Shown here piece after piece: positions 45,278-56,781 of a stretch of 64,000 nt of DNA. Origin of the DNA: Lavandula angustifolia. Its lineage: Eukaryota > Streptophyta > Magnoliopsida > Lamiales > Lamiaceae. How positions within the stretch are numbered: the first letter of the stretch is position 1; each line of letters begins with the position of its first letter. The stretch is from NCBI GenBank assembly GCA_028984105.1, contig CM054821.1, positions 21,313,090 to 21,377,089 of the forward strand, given 5' to 3'. Both the position numbers and the translations under genes were made by a program. Under the pieces are notes generated by a model that made no database searches, was not told where the DNA came from, and saw only the letters and a program-made list of their open reading frames with translations.

Positions 45278-46776
45278 TTAAACGTTAGTCGGTGATTTCA
45301 CGACCGAAATCTGTCTGGCGACCTTAGGAGTCTGAGACATCTTCTTTTTCTGAACCTTGTCAGTCTTTTTCTCCACTGAACCTAGAGACACTGACTTCCT
45401 GGCAGTTTTAGGTTCATGAGCTTTCTTCTTCTGAGGCTTTGTGTTCCTCCTGACCCTGGGCTCATAAAAGTACGAACCAAACTGTGTTGGATGCTCATAC
45501 AGTGGCTCGTCATACTGCTCTGCCCACCTGACCTTATTAGTTCCCCCTGAATTTGATCGTGGTGTTCTGGGGCTAGAACTTATGGTCAGTTGCTTCTTGT
45601 TGCTCGGCTGAGGTGCGATCATCTTCTGTTTGTTTTTCACCTGAGTTGTGGCTTCATAGATCTGAACTTTTTCTCTGACAAACCTATCAGCTAGCATTTC
45701 TGAGCATTTCTGACGAACCTATGAGTTTCTTGAAGCTGAGACTTAGTCATAAGAGATTGAATCTCTTCCTTCAGTCTCGCAACACGATTCTCCGAATCAG
45801 TAGAGACCTGACAATCAGAAGAAAGTCTCTGATTTTCAGCATTTACCTGTTCCAGTTCCTGAACAGTTCTGCTGAACTCTCTGCTTAACTGAATCTGCTC
45901 CTCTAGTAGATCGTCGTATGCTTGCACCACGTCTAGAGGTTCATCTGTAGCTGAGCACGTGTCGTGTGTGCTCTATGAAGAGGAGGTTATAATAAGTTTC
46001 AAATTTACCTCAGCCTCTTCTCCGGCCATCAAACAGTATTCAATCGTTGATTCAAGATCTGTTTCTCCGACCTCAACGGAAATAAATGCAGCTTCGTCTT
46101 CAGAAGAATACATGAAAGTATCTTCCTCGATTGAGTCGTCAGATAGCTCTCCGGCAATGTAGGCCTGCCTTCTTCGGGCAAACTTCTCACGCTTGGCCTG
46201 CCGTTCTGCTCGCTGGGCAGCTGAGAGCTCAGGACATTCGTACTGGAAATGTCCTTCTTTCTTGCAGTTGTAGCACGCAGTTACTCTGCCATCTTTTCCA
46301 GTTGAGATGTTGGATGGACTAGCAGCAGGTTCTGTGTTCCTGCAATTAGGAGAAGGTTTAGATTCTTCCCTTTTATGATGATCTTTCTTACCTGAGGGAG
46401 AATCTCTGTGGTATTTCTTCAGCTTTCTGACTCTCTCCTTCTCCCTTTGATATTTGAGAGCCATAAGCGCAAGACGATCAGTAGCAGGAGTCTCGGAAGA
46501 CTTAGCATCTGAAGCAACTATTGTCTTGCTGGTAGAAATGGGGTTGACTCCAGGTGTGCTGACTGTTGCTTTGATAGCATGGTCTATTTGAGTGTCAGCT
46601 GGAGCACTAGAGCATCTTTTGGGTAGGCTATGCTCGAACTCCTCCGTCTTCAGTTCTGAAAAGATAACATTAGGAGTTAAAGCGTTAAGATCTGAGCGAC
46701 GTAAATAAGTAGCAAAAGGAAGCCACTTCAGTCGATGCAACGCTCTCAAGATCTTGGTGTTCATCTCTTTATTGGT
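45278..46776 (-). pseudogene. gag: Copia B gag C-terminal half: zinc knuckle and coiled coil
   Basis: After the solo-LTR insertion gag resumes as MNTKILRALHRLKWLPFATY. A CCHC zinc knuckle CYNCKKEGHFQYEC (CX2CX4HX4C) sits at 46275-46234, followed by an acidic region and a coiled coil (LLEEQIQLSREFSRTVQELE, 45930-45691). A small rearrangement near 45700 breaks the frame, and a basic segment (45697-45278) leads into protease. The knuckle binds element RNA. The intact knuckle here shows what copy A has lost. Confidence 0.85.
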
Positions 46777-46781
46777 GAACG

Positions 46782-48154
46782 TGTTGGGATTTTGTATACT
46801 GGAAGCACTTTTATGCTTGTATACAATGTGTTTTTGTCCTTACCACTGTTTTATTCTCCTATCTGATAAATATGTATATTTGCACATGTTATCCTTTATC
46901 TTGTGTAAAAGTTAGATTTGTGTGGTGTGTCGGGTATCACAGAAGACAACACAAATTGGTTGAACCGACAAGATATAAACAAGCTAACACGTACCGAGAC
47001 AACTTAAGGATGAAGTTGTCGGTTTAAGCCGGCAGCTTTAGATAAGAAGTGGCTTGTCTTAGCTGCTTGTCTTTACCGGTACACTTAAGGTGGTGTATTG
47101 AAGGATCACGGTGAGATGTGTTCTCCTAACCGACCTTAGTGGAGAACCAAGATCTCGGTGACTTAGGCGATCTTAAGCTTGGCAAGACTTGATCGAGTGC
47201 ATTTGGCTATCTATCACTTTGACCTACTATGGTGAACGTCCAATGAGCGACCGGATCTACGTATCTTGGGTGTTAGTAGTCATTTGTGGCTCAGCCGGTT
47301 GTCCGTATCTTGCGGCCGTATCCCGGGAATGGGTTGATAATATCCCCCGAGGAACTCGAAAGGATTAGCACACTAAACCCGGCCGGTTGATTAAGTTCGA
47401 GTGTGTTAATAAGGTCGAGTGGTACTACTCGAGGAATACAAGATGTTAATTAATTTAAGCGATCAGAAGCTTAATTAATTAACGGATATTTCTATCTTAA
47501 ATACGGAGATCGATTAAGTCTAAAATACAAGCCCTTGCTCAAATTGGGATAAAGGGGTAAGTCAGCACGGATTCTCTAGTGGAATGAATCTGTGTTAATT
47601 AATTAATTTTGCTTTGGGCTGAGCATGGATAATTAATTAATTGGAGGCCCAAACTTTTATTTCTTGTATTGGATCCCCGATCCGGCCCAATTAGTTGCCT
47701 AGTAATTTATTATCTCTCGAAATTCATTATTAATGGATTAATGTATTTTACATTATTTAATAATGTTATTTATCTGGAATTAATTGGCTGGGCCAATTAA
47801 TTGATAAATATTAGTAGCCCAATAAATTAATTAATTATATTATGGGCTGATTTAATTGAAGCACATTGGATTATAATTAAATTAATGGGCTACAAATATA
47901 TTAATATTATATAGGTTTTTGAAGCCTATATATATTAGTATTCTGTTCAGAAACTCACACAATTGATTCATAAAATCGAGAGTGGCGTGAGTTTATAGAG
48001 AGAGAATAAATTTATTTTCTTCAGATCTCTGACCACCCAGAGGGAGAAAAAGGCCGGGACACAGATCAGAAGATCTGACACAGGAGCAATAATCGGAGCC
48101 GCGACAACACACCAGGAGGAAGGTAGCCTTACTGTAAACCCTAATATTCCTTCA
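46782..48154. mobile_element. Unrelated solo LTR (1,373 bp) inserted in copy B gag
   Basis: TGTTGGGATTTTG...TATTCCTTCA has a perfect GAACG duplication (46777-46781 and 48155-48159). Removing it restores gag continuity with copy A (GMG...FTNKEMNTK). It shows no similarity to the Copia A/B LTR beyond TGTTGGG. Family unassigned. It is the youngest event of this nest. Confidence 0.93.
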
Positions 48155-48159
48155 GAACG

Positions 48160-48670
48160 TTCTCCCCATCCCGTTGATCACATTGATCTGATTGGTGAAT
48201 CTGACGCTAAGCTCGTCAATGGTTTCGTTGGGCTCCATGGCAAATGTGTCGAACTTTTGAAGCTCTAGCTCGAGCTTATTCTCTTTTATCTGCGGGGTTC
48301 CTTGGCTCAGTACCGCCAGGGCATCCCAAAGTTCTTTTGCCGTTTTGCAGTCTTGCACCCTCCCGAGTTGTGAATCGCTGAGCGTTGTCAGGATTGCATT
48401 CCGCGCTACTCGGTCAAGGTTATGCAACTTCTTCTCTTCTGGCGTGAAGACAGATTTGTCTTTGGCAACCTTAGCACCAGTCTGTGCTCCTACACCTCCT
48501 ACGGCGGCATATTGAACGCTGTCGATCATGGGAATGATGGGTCCTGTTTCAAGGACATTTGTCATGTTGTCATGCAGCGATGTAAGGTGCACCTCCATTC
48601 TCACGCGCCATACCGTGTAGTTCTCTACTCGAGAAATTGGTACCATCTGTATACCTGACATATCAGACAT
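48160..48670 (-). pseudogene. gag: Copia B gag N-terminal half
   Basis: MSDMSGIQMVPISRVENYTV begins the UBN2-type gag, with LWDALAVLSQGTPQIKENKL and DELSVRFTNQINVINGMG. The open frame ends just past the solo-LTR junction at 48154. Start codons at 48670 and 48661 are both plausible; MSGI aligns with copy A. Confidence 0.85.
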
Positions 48671-48782
48671 TATAGGTGCGAGTATAAGGATGTATGAAGA
48701 GATACTTGTGCAGTGAAAAGTTTTCAGGATCTATTCGAGTAGACCAACAGTTTTCAGAAACGATGATCAGGAGAACACCTTC

Positions 48783-48794
48783 GCTCTGATACCA
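48783..48794 (-). promoter_or_regulatory. Primer binding site (tRNA-iMet) of Copia B
   Basis: The minus strand reads TGGTATCAGAGC two bases inside the 5' LTR end at 48797. Confidence 0.92.
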
Positions 48795-48796
48795 AT

Positions 48797-50393
48797 TGTT
48801 GGTCCAGCTACGAGTATCAGGTGTAGAGGGGGGGGGTGAATACACCTGATTACAAGTTTTTCCTCAAACGCAAAGGACAGCTGAGCTGTAGAGTGCGACT
48901 GATGAACAATGCCAGATAGTAACCTTCTGATCGCAGATCAGAGTGGCTCAACTACTAAGTCTGTCCTATTGACTTTTGTCATTATTAGTATCGGAGTCGG
49001 AGAGTTTAGTGCGGATAAGTTTAGGGCCCGAAAGACTTCGTCTCGATTTGAAAACGTGTTTTCGCAAACCAAATATGTTTTGGCTGGTGCACTTTTAAAT
49101 ACGTTTTATGCAAAGTATGAATTTGTAAATCGGTTTGAGAACAATGCAATAACACAGTAAATAACACAAGCGATTTTTAACGTGGTTCGGATACGCAAGA
49201 TCCTACGTCCACGGTCCTGCTGAACAGGAGTTCTTGTTGATTAATCTTAGCAAGCCTCAACAAGGAATCTGTGCGCTGGACAGACCTTTCTAAGTTATAG
49301 TCCTTAGCGACTTTACAAATCAAACCGAAGTTTGAAGGGGAGGAGATTTTCTCCAACAATGAAGGAGTTCTTACAATAAGAACGATTCACAGAAAGGGAA
49401 CTCCTTCGAAGGTTCTAAGCTATGGATGTAACAGTTGAGCTTAGATAGAGAAGAGGGAATTAAAGAAACTCTAGAGAGAAGAACTGCAGATATTCTACTA
49501 AGCAAGTTCTTCGCTGGATCGTCGTGAATGCGCTAGAGAGTTTGAAAGCTTTGAGCGTGTATTCCCTTTGATATCCCGTGCGTTGAGCTTGGAAATGCTT
49601 CTCTATTTATAGTCGTGACCCAGGCATTTGTCCGTTGGAGAAGATGATGTCACGTGTCACAAACGTCCAAGGAAAACGGCCATAAGTTTCGAAGTAGCGT
49701 CGCAGAGTGGTTGGTCACTGTACATGAGAGCAGCTTTTTTGTCAGGGCAGGTAAAGCTTAGGTTGCTTCTCATTGATCGAGGTTTGTGGTAGGTGAGACT
49801 TGTCAGACATCAGTCTTCATCTGAGTTGACTCTCACTAATCCTCGTATGATACTCTGCTGACTTTCGAATAACAGTAATAGTCGGACAGTCGTTTCCTGT
49901 CGGATATAGTAGATCTGGAACGATCATACTGACTTCTTCATCTGAGTCGGCTGATGAAGGTCTTCTACTGAGAGCAGTCAGCCGGAGATTCTGAAGGTAC
50001 TGAGCTCTCATACTGTGTCTTCAGCTGATGGGAATCTTCTACTGATAACGATCAACTGGAGACCTGAGGGCACGAGCTCTTACAGATTGATGACATGGGG
50101 TTCTGGAATTTAACTTCCTATTGAAGTTCAGACCAACAAATACCCCTTACAGGACTTAGACAAAACAGATAACGAAAATAAGAACAGTCTAGCCTATTAC
50201 ATCATCAAGTCCGAAAGACAACACACTAAGGGTACAAGACATGTTTTGGGATCTTCAATTCTATAGCGATAAGTCACTACAATTTCCCCCATTACCGAAA
50301 TAAGCAATAAGTCCTTAATACATGAACTACTGATGACAGTTCAAAGTACCCCCTTAGCAATGATCTAAACAATCACTGACTCATAACCCAACA
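48797..50393 (-). repeat. 5' LTR of Copia B
   Basis: Plus-strand ends TGTTGGTCCAGCTACG and CATAACCCAACA. G-box (about 49645) and TATA (about 49605) are conserved on the minus strand. Confidence 0.93.
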
Positions 50394-51046
50394 AGCTTTC
50401 TAGCTGATGAAAGAGTTTCACTCAGCGCATCAATTAGATTGATCATTTTTATTCTTTTAATAAAATTTATTCTTTTAATCTTAATAAAATATATATTAAA
50501 GAAAAGCATTTATTTATCTAATGTAGATAAAGTCCTTAGACGACGGAAATGGTTTTAAGACATGATCACACATATGATGGTGATTATGAAATATGTCTTG
50601 AAAAACTTTGGTCTTAAATTAGTTCCGAGTTGATGACTATTTAAGATAGGATATTGGATTGTCGAGTAAGACTCACACGTATGATACATGCTTATAAGAT
50701 AAGAATGCTGTGTTTCATCAACATTAGCGTGTATGACATAAGTGTATATACGTGGGTTCTTGTTAGAGAACAAGTACACTGAACTGACCCAATAGAAATT
50801 ATAATATGGAATTTACGATAGTACATGATTAGTCCTTTAACTTGAGACATCATAGTAATCTTGTATTTTATCGGTTTTGGTTTGATATATTCTCTAATTG
50901 CTGGACAATCATAAAGGGGTTGTGTTGGATAAGACTTGACCGAATATGAAGATTAATGAGTGAGCAATACAGAATTTATTACTCAATTTGATTGAGTGAA
51001 TCTTCTACAATTTCATTATTTATAACTCGAAGACCTTGGCCAGAGC

Positions 51047-51511
51047 ATGATGAATATGATTCATAAATGAGTTAACTTTTATCCGTTGAGCGACGACCCT
51101 TCCACTCGGCACCGTCGGATCACTAAGGCCAACTTTCGTCCCTGCTCGATGGGTGGGTCTTGCAGTCAAGCTCCCTTCTGCCTTTGCACTCGATTCTATT
51201 GAGTTTCCTTTATTTAACCGAACAACCGAAATTTCAGTTATTTCAACTACATTAAATGATCTTTCAAATTGGTCAAGACTCTCCAGTTTATGGCCGCTTC
51301 TCTATGGTACTTGTTGTTGTTTTATTGAATTTGCTTCACTAATAGGATTGGTACTTGAATATTATTCTTTTCTTTCTTACTTCAGATAAATCAAAAATTC
51401 TAGAGTATATCTTCCCACCGGTTAATAAAAAAAGACGCTTCGAGTATTTTCTATTGAATCTCTGAATGAAATGTATATATTGAATGATGAATATGATTCA
51501 TAAATGAGTTA
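51047..51511. repeat. 28-bp direct repeats flanking the plastid insert
   Basis: ATGATGAATATGATTCATAA and the next 8 bases (AATGAGTTA end) occur at 51047-51074 and 51484-51511. The 409 bp between them are the insert: two plastid pieces plus about 136 bp of unassigned sequence. Confidence 0.85.
51075..51347. other. Nuclear plastid DNA insertion: 23S rRNA fragment joined to ndhK fragment
   Basis: 51075-51190 is the inverse of plastid 23S rRNA (AACTTTTATCCGTTGAGCGA, GATCACTAAGGCC, GGTGGGTCTTGCAGTCAAGC). At about 51190 it joins the start of plastid ndhK, read on the plus strand as SIEFPLFNRTTEISVISTTL, then NDLSNWSRLSSLWPLLYGT and FIEFASLIG, to 51347. The two genes are far apart in plastomes, so this is a composite. 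Both parts carry substitutions typical of nuclear copies. Frames here are not functional genes. Confidence 0.85.
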
Positions 51512-51965
51512 TTAAATGGAATCAAATGTATTTATTGAATTTTTGAGTTTTCGATTTAATTCATACTCGATATTCAATATGAAGATTAGATAATAGAAAG
51601 ACCGTACATGTCTGACGACTCATAATCAAAATAGGTTTACTCGTTATTTCACATAATACTATATAGTCATGCTACTTGCTAGGAGTTAATTTCAAGTGTA
51701 TTAATTTATTGGATAAATTAATTATAAGTTATAATTTGTTATAAGCATACTACTAGTATTAGTCGTCAACCTAATAGGGTTACACACAAGTGTTAGAACG
51801 TGTTATTATTCAATGGTTTGATCTAATCTAATTAATTAAGATTAATTTAATGAGACGTAAATTAATTTAATTAATTTTATGTCTAGTAAAATCAATATCT
51901 CTATCATTATTGGATAATGAATAAAGGTTATGTGGATATCTTTATTTAAGAGATAATATATAGTA

Positions 51966-52276
51966 CTCACTCCGTCCCAAATATATGTCTACTTTCCTTT
52001 TTCGTATGTTCCAAATTTATATGCCTATTAATAATTTTTTATATCTAACTAAATCTTTCGCTAACTTTAATACGTCTAATTAATGTGATAATAGAGAAAA
52101 TGACTTATTTATCCAACTTTCCTAATAACAAATACAATTATGTCTTCAATTTTTTAGTAATTTATTTTAATTTACTCATATTTCAATACCAACATTTGTA
52201 TAACTTTTATATCATTAAATATTTTTTTAATATGTGTGGAAAAACAAATAGACATATATTTTCAGGACGGAGGGAG
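51966..52276. mobile_element. Stowaway MITE 8 (311 bp)
   Basis: CTCACTCCGTCCCAAATATA and its inverse, with TA at 51964-51965 and 52277-52278. It lies inside the LTR-like repeat. Confidence 0.88.
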
Positions 52277-52489
52277 TATAATATTAGATTATATGTTAAT
52301 CACGTTTTCTTTTTCTAATCTTTGGAAAATGAAAATTATTTCTCTCACCTATATAAGAGGAGGAATCGAGAGGTGTGATTTTCCTCTTGATTGATTTAAC
52401 AATAAAATTAAAATAGGGGTTAACGTTTTGCTAGCGAAATTTCTGAAGCTTGACATTCTGACAAGTGTGGACTTGATAGAGGGTAGACA

Positions 52490-52615
52490 TATTGATACAT
52501 CCATGCAAGTAACAATTGATTGTTCAATCTTTACATCAATCTGAGTGCGTGGATATATCCTTGCGAGTACTAATTGATTGTTCAATCCCTACATCAATCA
52601 GACTCAGTGTGCGAA
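52490..52615. repeat. Short tandem duplication (about 62 bp)
   Basis: AATTGATTGTTCAATC followed by TACATCAATC occurs twice (about 52511 and 52571). It lies in the U5-like end of the old repeat. Confidence 0.6.
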
Positions 52616-52740
52616 AAGGTACGATCAATTGATTATTTTACTAAATCATCATATTAACGTGAAGATCGATATAATTATTATATCGTTCTAGCTGACCAAA
52701 AATTTTAAATTCCGCTGCGTTCTTCGATCCGATACCAACA

Positions 52741-53250
52741 GCTGATATAATAATCCGCCTCTTCGGTTATTCTGGGGATGGAAATGAGTTCACTTAGCAA
52801 GGGTAAACATAATACATTTATTTCATTTTATTTTTATTTAGGATTGAATATATATTTCTGGAATGTTTAGAAAATGTAAAAACATAAATTAATTTACAAA
52901 GAAAGGAGTTCGAACAAGTTTGATGATCTTGTTTGAATATCTTAACATAATTGGTTATTAATCTCAAAATAATAGTATTTGAAGATTCGATTAACTAAAT
53001 ATATAGTTGCTTAATTGTCACTCCTATCACAACTTTATTGTGAAAGCAACAGTAACGACGCACCGATATACTATATAACAAGTTGCAACAGCCAACATGT
53101 ATTTAATTGTCGCAAATGCTTACCGTCTAAATACACCTGTGTTTTAAAACATTCCAGATGTGCTTCAGTAGTGCAGATTGTCAATTTTCATGAATTCTTA
53201 CTGGACTCGGGTTGTTTGAATCCAGGCGACGTATTTTTTTTTTTTTTCTG
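52741..53250. other. Intergenic, no feature recognised
   Basis: A 92-codon frame at 53015-53293 has no recognisable family and ends in a T run. Not called as a gene. Confidence 0.4.
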
Positions 53251-53602
53251 TTTTACATCAAAAAATTATTTTATATCAAAATTATCATTTTAAAATTATA
53301 ATATGACACGAAGAAATACAAATTTATGTACATTAAAATTTAATTCTTATTAAAAGAAATAAAATTTTAATTTAATTTAATTTAATTTTTTAAATTTTAT
53401 GATTGTATAGATAATACACATAGAAGAGATAGAACATTCTTTTTAAATTTTACATCAAAAAATTATTTTAAATCAAAATTTTCATTTTCAAATTATATGT
53501 ATATTAAAATTTAAATCTTATTAAAAGAAATTCAATTTTATTTTATTTTATTTTTTAATATTTTATGACTGTATAGATAATACACATAAAAGAGATAGAG
53601 AA
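53251..53602. repeat. Two-copy tandem repeat (197-bp period)
   Basis: TTTTACATCAAAAAATTATT starts at 53251 and 53448. Both units end with ATAGATAATACACATA then AGAGATAGA. Confidence 0.8.
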
Positions 53603-53689
53603 TATATGGAGACAATAAAAGAATCATTAATTCTTAACAAAAGTATCACTTTACAAGAAAAAAGTATTGACTATTCTATATATATATTA

Positions 53690-53985
53690 CTCCCTCCGTC
53701 CCGCTATTTGTGGCTCAATTGGTTTCGGCACGGGAATTAAGAGAGTAGATGATAAAGTATGAGAGAGAGAGTAGATGATAAAGTATGAGAGAGAAGATGA
53801 GTAAGATAATGAGAGAGTATGAGAGAAAGGATGATAAAGTAGGAGAGAGAATGTAATAAAGTATGAGAGAGAAGATGATAGAGTAAAAGATATGATAGTA
53901 ATTTTTTACCAAATTAGGAAAGTAGCCACAAATAACGGGACACTCTTTTCGGGAAAGTGAGCCACAAATAGCGGGACGGAGGAAA
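53690..53985. mobile_element. Stowaway MITE 9
   Basis: CTCCCTCCGTCCCGCTATTT to GCGGGACGGAGGAAA after TA at 53688-53689. It is almost the same sequence as the element at 4482-4767, with a slightly altered right end. Confidence 0.88.
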
Positions 53986-54139
53986 TACTTGTTATGAATA
54001 AAAGTATCACTTCTTATTAACTAATGTATCACTTGTCATGAATGCAACTAAGCTATTTACATGTTCCTTTCCTTTTAATTTTTTTTTTTGTAAATGCATT
54101 TTGTGATCCGGTGTCCTTGTTTATTTATGCATAGTTATA

Positions 54140-55860
54140 GAATTAAGCTTTGTTCAATAAAAAAGTGATACTTTTCTTTAGAAAGACTAATACTTTTGTT
54201 TAAAAAAAGTGATACTATTGTTCAATAGAAGTGATATTTTTTATTAGAAAAACTGATACTTTTATTTATGGAATGCGATACTATTGTTCAATAGAAGTGA
54301 TATTTTTCTTTAGAAAGACTGATACTTTTATTTACAGAATGCAATACTATTGTTCAATAGAAGTGACACTTTTCTTTAGAAAGATTGATACTTTTGATTA
54401 AAGGAAGTGATACTGTTGTTCAATAGAAGTGATATTTTTCATTAGAAAGACTGATATTTTTCATTACAAAGACTGATATTTCTGTTTACAGAAATAGAAG
54501 TGATGCTTTTGTTTATAGAATGTGGTACTATTGTTCAATAGAAGTGATATGATACTTTGTATGGTATCAATTTCAAATAGAAATTGTATCATTTATTATG
54601 AACAAAAGTATCACTTTGTGTAAACATTAATATCACTTAATATTAATAACGGTGTCATTGTTCTTTCAAAAGTATCAATTTTCGCGAGCAAGCGTTTAGA
54701 CTTCCCCTCTAGGGGTACAGTAAAATCATGACGCTAGCATTTCCAAACCCTTTCAAAATGCGAGTGTTCCGAAGGAACGTGAGCATTTTTCACCGGAGAA
54801 AAATGTAGGGTTTAGACTTCCCCTCCAGGGTTACTGTAAACACACGGAAAATTACCGTAGCATTTCCACGACTAAAAGGGTTTGAAAATGCTAGCGTTCC
54901 GAATCACCGGTAAAAAAATTAGGGTTTAGACTTCTCCTCCAGGGTTACAGTAAAAACATGGAAAAATACCGTAGCATTTCCACGACTAAAATGGTTTGGA
55001 AATGCTAGCGTTTCGAAGGAACGCTAGCCTTTTCCAAACCCTTTCTAAATGCGAGTGTTCCGAAGGAAGGCGAGCATTATTCACCGGAGAAAAAAGTAAG
55101 GTTTGGACTTCCCCTCCAGGGTTACAGTAAAAATACGAAAAAATACCGTAGCATTTCCACGACTAAAAGGCCTTGGAAAGGCTAGCGTTCTTCCAAACCC
55201 TTTCAAAATGCTAGTGTTCCGAATGAATGCGAGCATTTTTCTCCGGAGAAAAAAGTAGAGTTTAGACTTACTCTCTAGGGTTAGAGTAAAAACACGGAAA
55301 AATACCGTAACATTTCCACGACTAAAAAGGTTTGGAAACCCTTTCAAAATGTGAGTGTGTCGAAGGAACGCGATCATTTTTCATCGGAGAAAAAAGTAGG
55401 GTTTAGAACAAATAAGGTTTAGTGTTTACAATAAAATCACGGGTTTAGACTTCCCCTCCGATGGTACAGTAAATCATTGGTTTACATTGATAATAGTATT
55501 TCTTGTTATGAACAAATAATTTAAATATCACTTTATGTAAACAATAGTATCATTTTTTCTAAACAAAAGTATCACTTGTATTGAACTAAAGTATCACTCT
55601 TTGTAAACAATAGTATCAATGTTATTGAACAAAAGTATTACTTGTACTGAACTAAAGTATCATTGTATGTAAATAGCAGTCTCAATTTTCAGAATAAAAA
55701 CAAAACTCAAAATTAACGTTAACAAAAATGTCACTATATATGAATAAGAGTATCACTTGTGCTGAAATTAAGTACCAATTTATGTAAACAATAGTCTCAA
55801 TTTTTCTAAAAAAAGAATCACTTTGTGCTGAACTAAAGTATCACTGTATGTAAACAAAAG
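54140..55860. repeat. Foldback-like array: GTGATAC arm, minisatellite core, GTATCAC arm
   Basis: The left arm (54150-54560) repeats units such as ACTATTGTTCAATAGAAGTG with GATACTTTT. The core (about 54700-55400) is a minisatellite of five or six units of 110-175 bp containing GACTTCCCCTCCAGGGTTAC, CCGTAGCATTTCCACGACTA and GTTCCGAAGGAACG. The right arm (55490-55860) has the inverse motif, AAAAGTATCACT and AACAATAGTATC. Arms facing each other around a core are typical of foldback elements. No gene is present. Confidence 0.65.
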
Positions 55861-55862
55861 TA

Positions 55863-56060
55863 CTCCCTCTGTCCCATAGAAAGTGTCTCCTTTTTATGGG
55901 CACGAAGATTAAAAAATTTGTGTTGTGTGGTGTATATTGTTTGACTTTTGGGTTCTTAATTTTGATCCATACATTCTTTGTTTGGTTTTTTTGAAACATG
56001 ACACTTCCTATGGGACAACCCAAAAACAAAAACAAGACACTTTCTTTGAGACTGAGGGAG
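55863..56060. mobile_element. Stowaway MITE 10 (198 bp)
   Basis: CTCCCTCTGTCCCATAGAAA to GACTGAGGGAG with TA at 55861-55862 and 56061-56062. It is inserted in the right arm of the foldback region. Confidence 0.88.
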
Positions 56061-56235
56061 TATCATTGTTTCTGAACAGAAGTATCAATTCCACAGCCGC
56101 TAGCGCGAAGCATCACAATACAACAACATTGACCTTTCCAAACGACCCCTCAACTGATAAACCTGTAGCAAATACACTTAAAATGAGAAAATCCATTAGT
56201 TTCCAACTTTACAAAGCTTTGAACAAGAAATAATA

Positions 56236-56431
56236 CTCCCTCTGTCCCATAGAAAGTCTCTCATTTCTATGGGGCAAGAAGATTACGAAAATGGGATTGT
56301 GTGGTGAATATTGTTTGACTTTTTGGCTTGTTAATTTTGGTCCACATATTGTTTGCATTTTTAAGAAGCAAGACACTTTCTATGGGACGACTGAAAAGGA
56401 AAACAAAACACTTTCTATAGGACGAAGGGAG
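56236..56431. mobile_element. Stowaway MITE 11 (196 bp)
   Basis: CTCCCTCTGTCCCATAGAAA to AGGACGAAGGGAG with TA at 56234-56235 and 56432-56433. It is a sister of the 55863-56060 element. Confidence 0.9.
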
Positions 56432-56781
56432 TAGTAAAATAGAAACTACAATCAACACAAAATAGCAAGGAAATGAAGCAATCTATTTTGAGCAACCTAT
56501 TAATCAACATCAGATCCTAGAGACAGTTTAATGCCATACACAACCAAGATCATGTTTAAAGAACAAATGTATCATACGCCTACACTAATGCACGCGTCGC
56601 AGCATATATGTTCAAGACAATCCATAGCTTCACTGAGCTCTACGTACAAACTCTGCCCTTCCTACGCCTCCTCATCCTCTTTTTCCTCTATCATGTCTCA
56701 AATTAAACAATAATCTCAGAATATAGAAACATACTACAATTATACTGAAAAGGCCAAAAGGAGTTAAGTTGGGGTATGTAC

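Larger units (their letters stand above)
36259..50393 (-). mobile_element. Full-length Copia retrotransposon B (14.1 kb)
   Basis: LTRs 36259-37869 and 48797-50393 are bounded by a 5-bp AGCTT duplication (36254-36258 and 50394-50398). PBS and polypurine tract are in place for minus-strand orientation. Gene order equals copy A. It is defective: an unrelated solo LTR interrupts gag, the integrase catalytic core is deleted, and RT, RNase H and the extra frame carry small lesions. Its CAG/CTG content is normal. Confidence 0.95.
50399..52740. repeat. Probable old LTR or LTR-like repeat hosting later insertions
   Basis: TGTTGGATAAGACTTGACCG (50923) starts a stretch with a TATA-like TATATAAGAGGAGG (about 52352) and an LTR-like U5 end, TTCCGCTGCGTTCTTCGATC then CGATACCAACA (52740). 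A plastid insertion and a Stowaway lie within. No target duplication or partner LTR was found, so the limits are uncertain. Confidence 0.4.

Noticed and set aside
51153..51389. A 78-codon frame resembling the NDH-K subunit
   Set aside because: It is a plastid ndhK fragment fused to antisense 23S rRNA in nuclear DNA, not a functional gene.
50923..52740. A clean solo LTR at these exact bounds
   Set aside because: Ends look LTR-like but the five flanking bases differ (GGTTG versus GCTGA), so only a tentative repeat is reported.
54140..55860. Repeats with spacers that might suggest a CRISPR-like array
   Set aside because: Units are degenerate, vary in length, are inverted between arms, and this is a plant nuclear genome.
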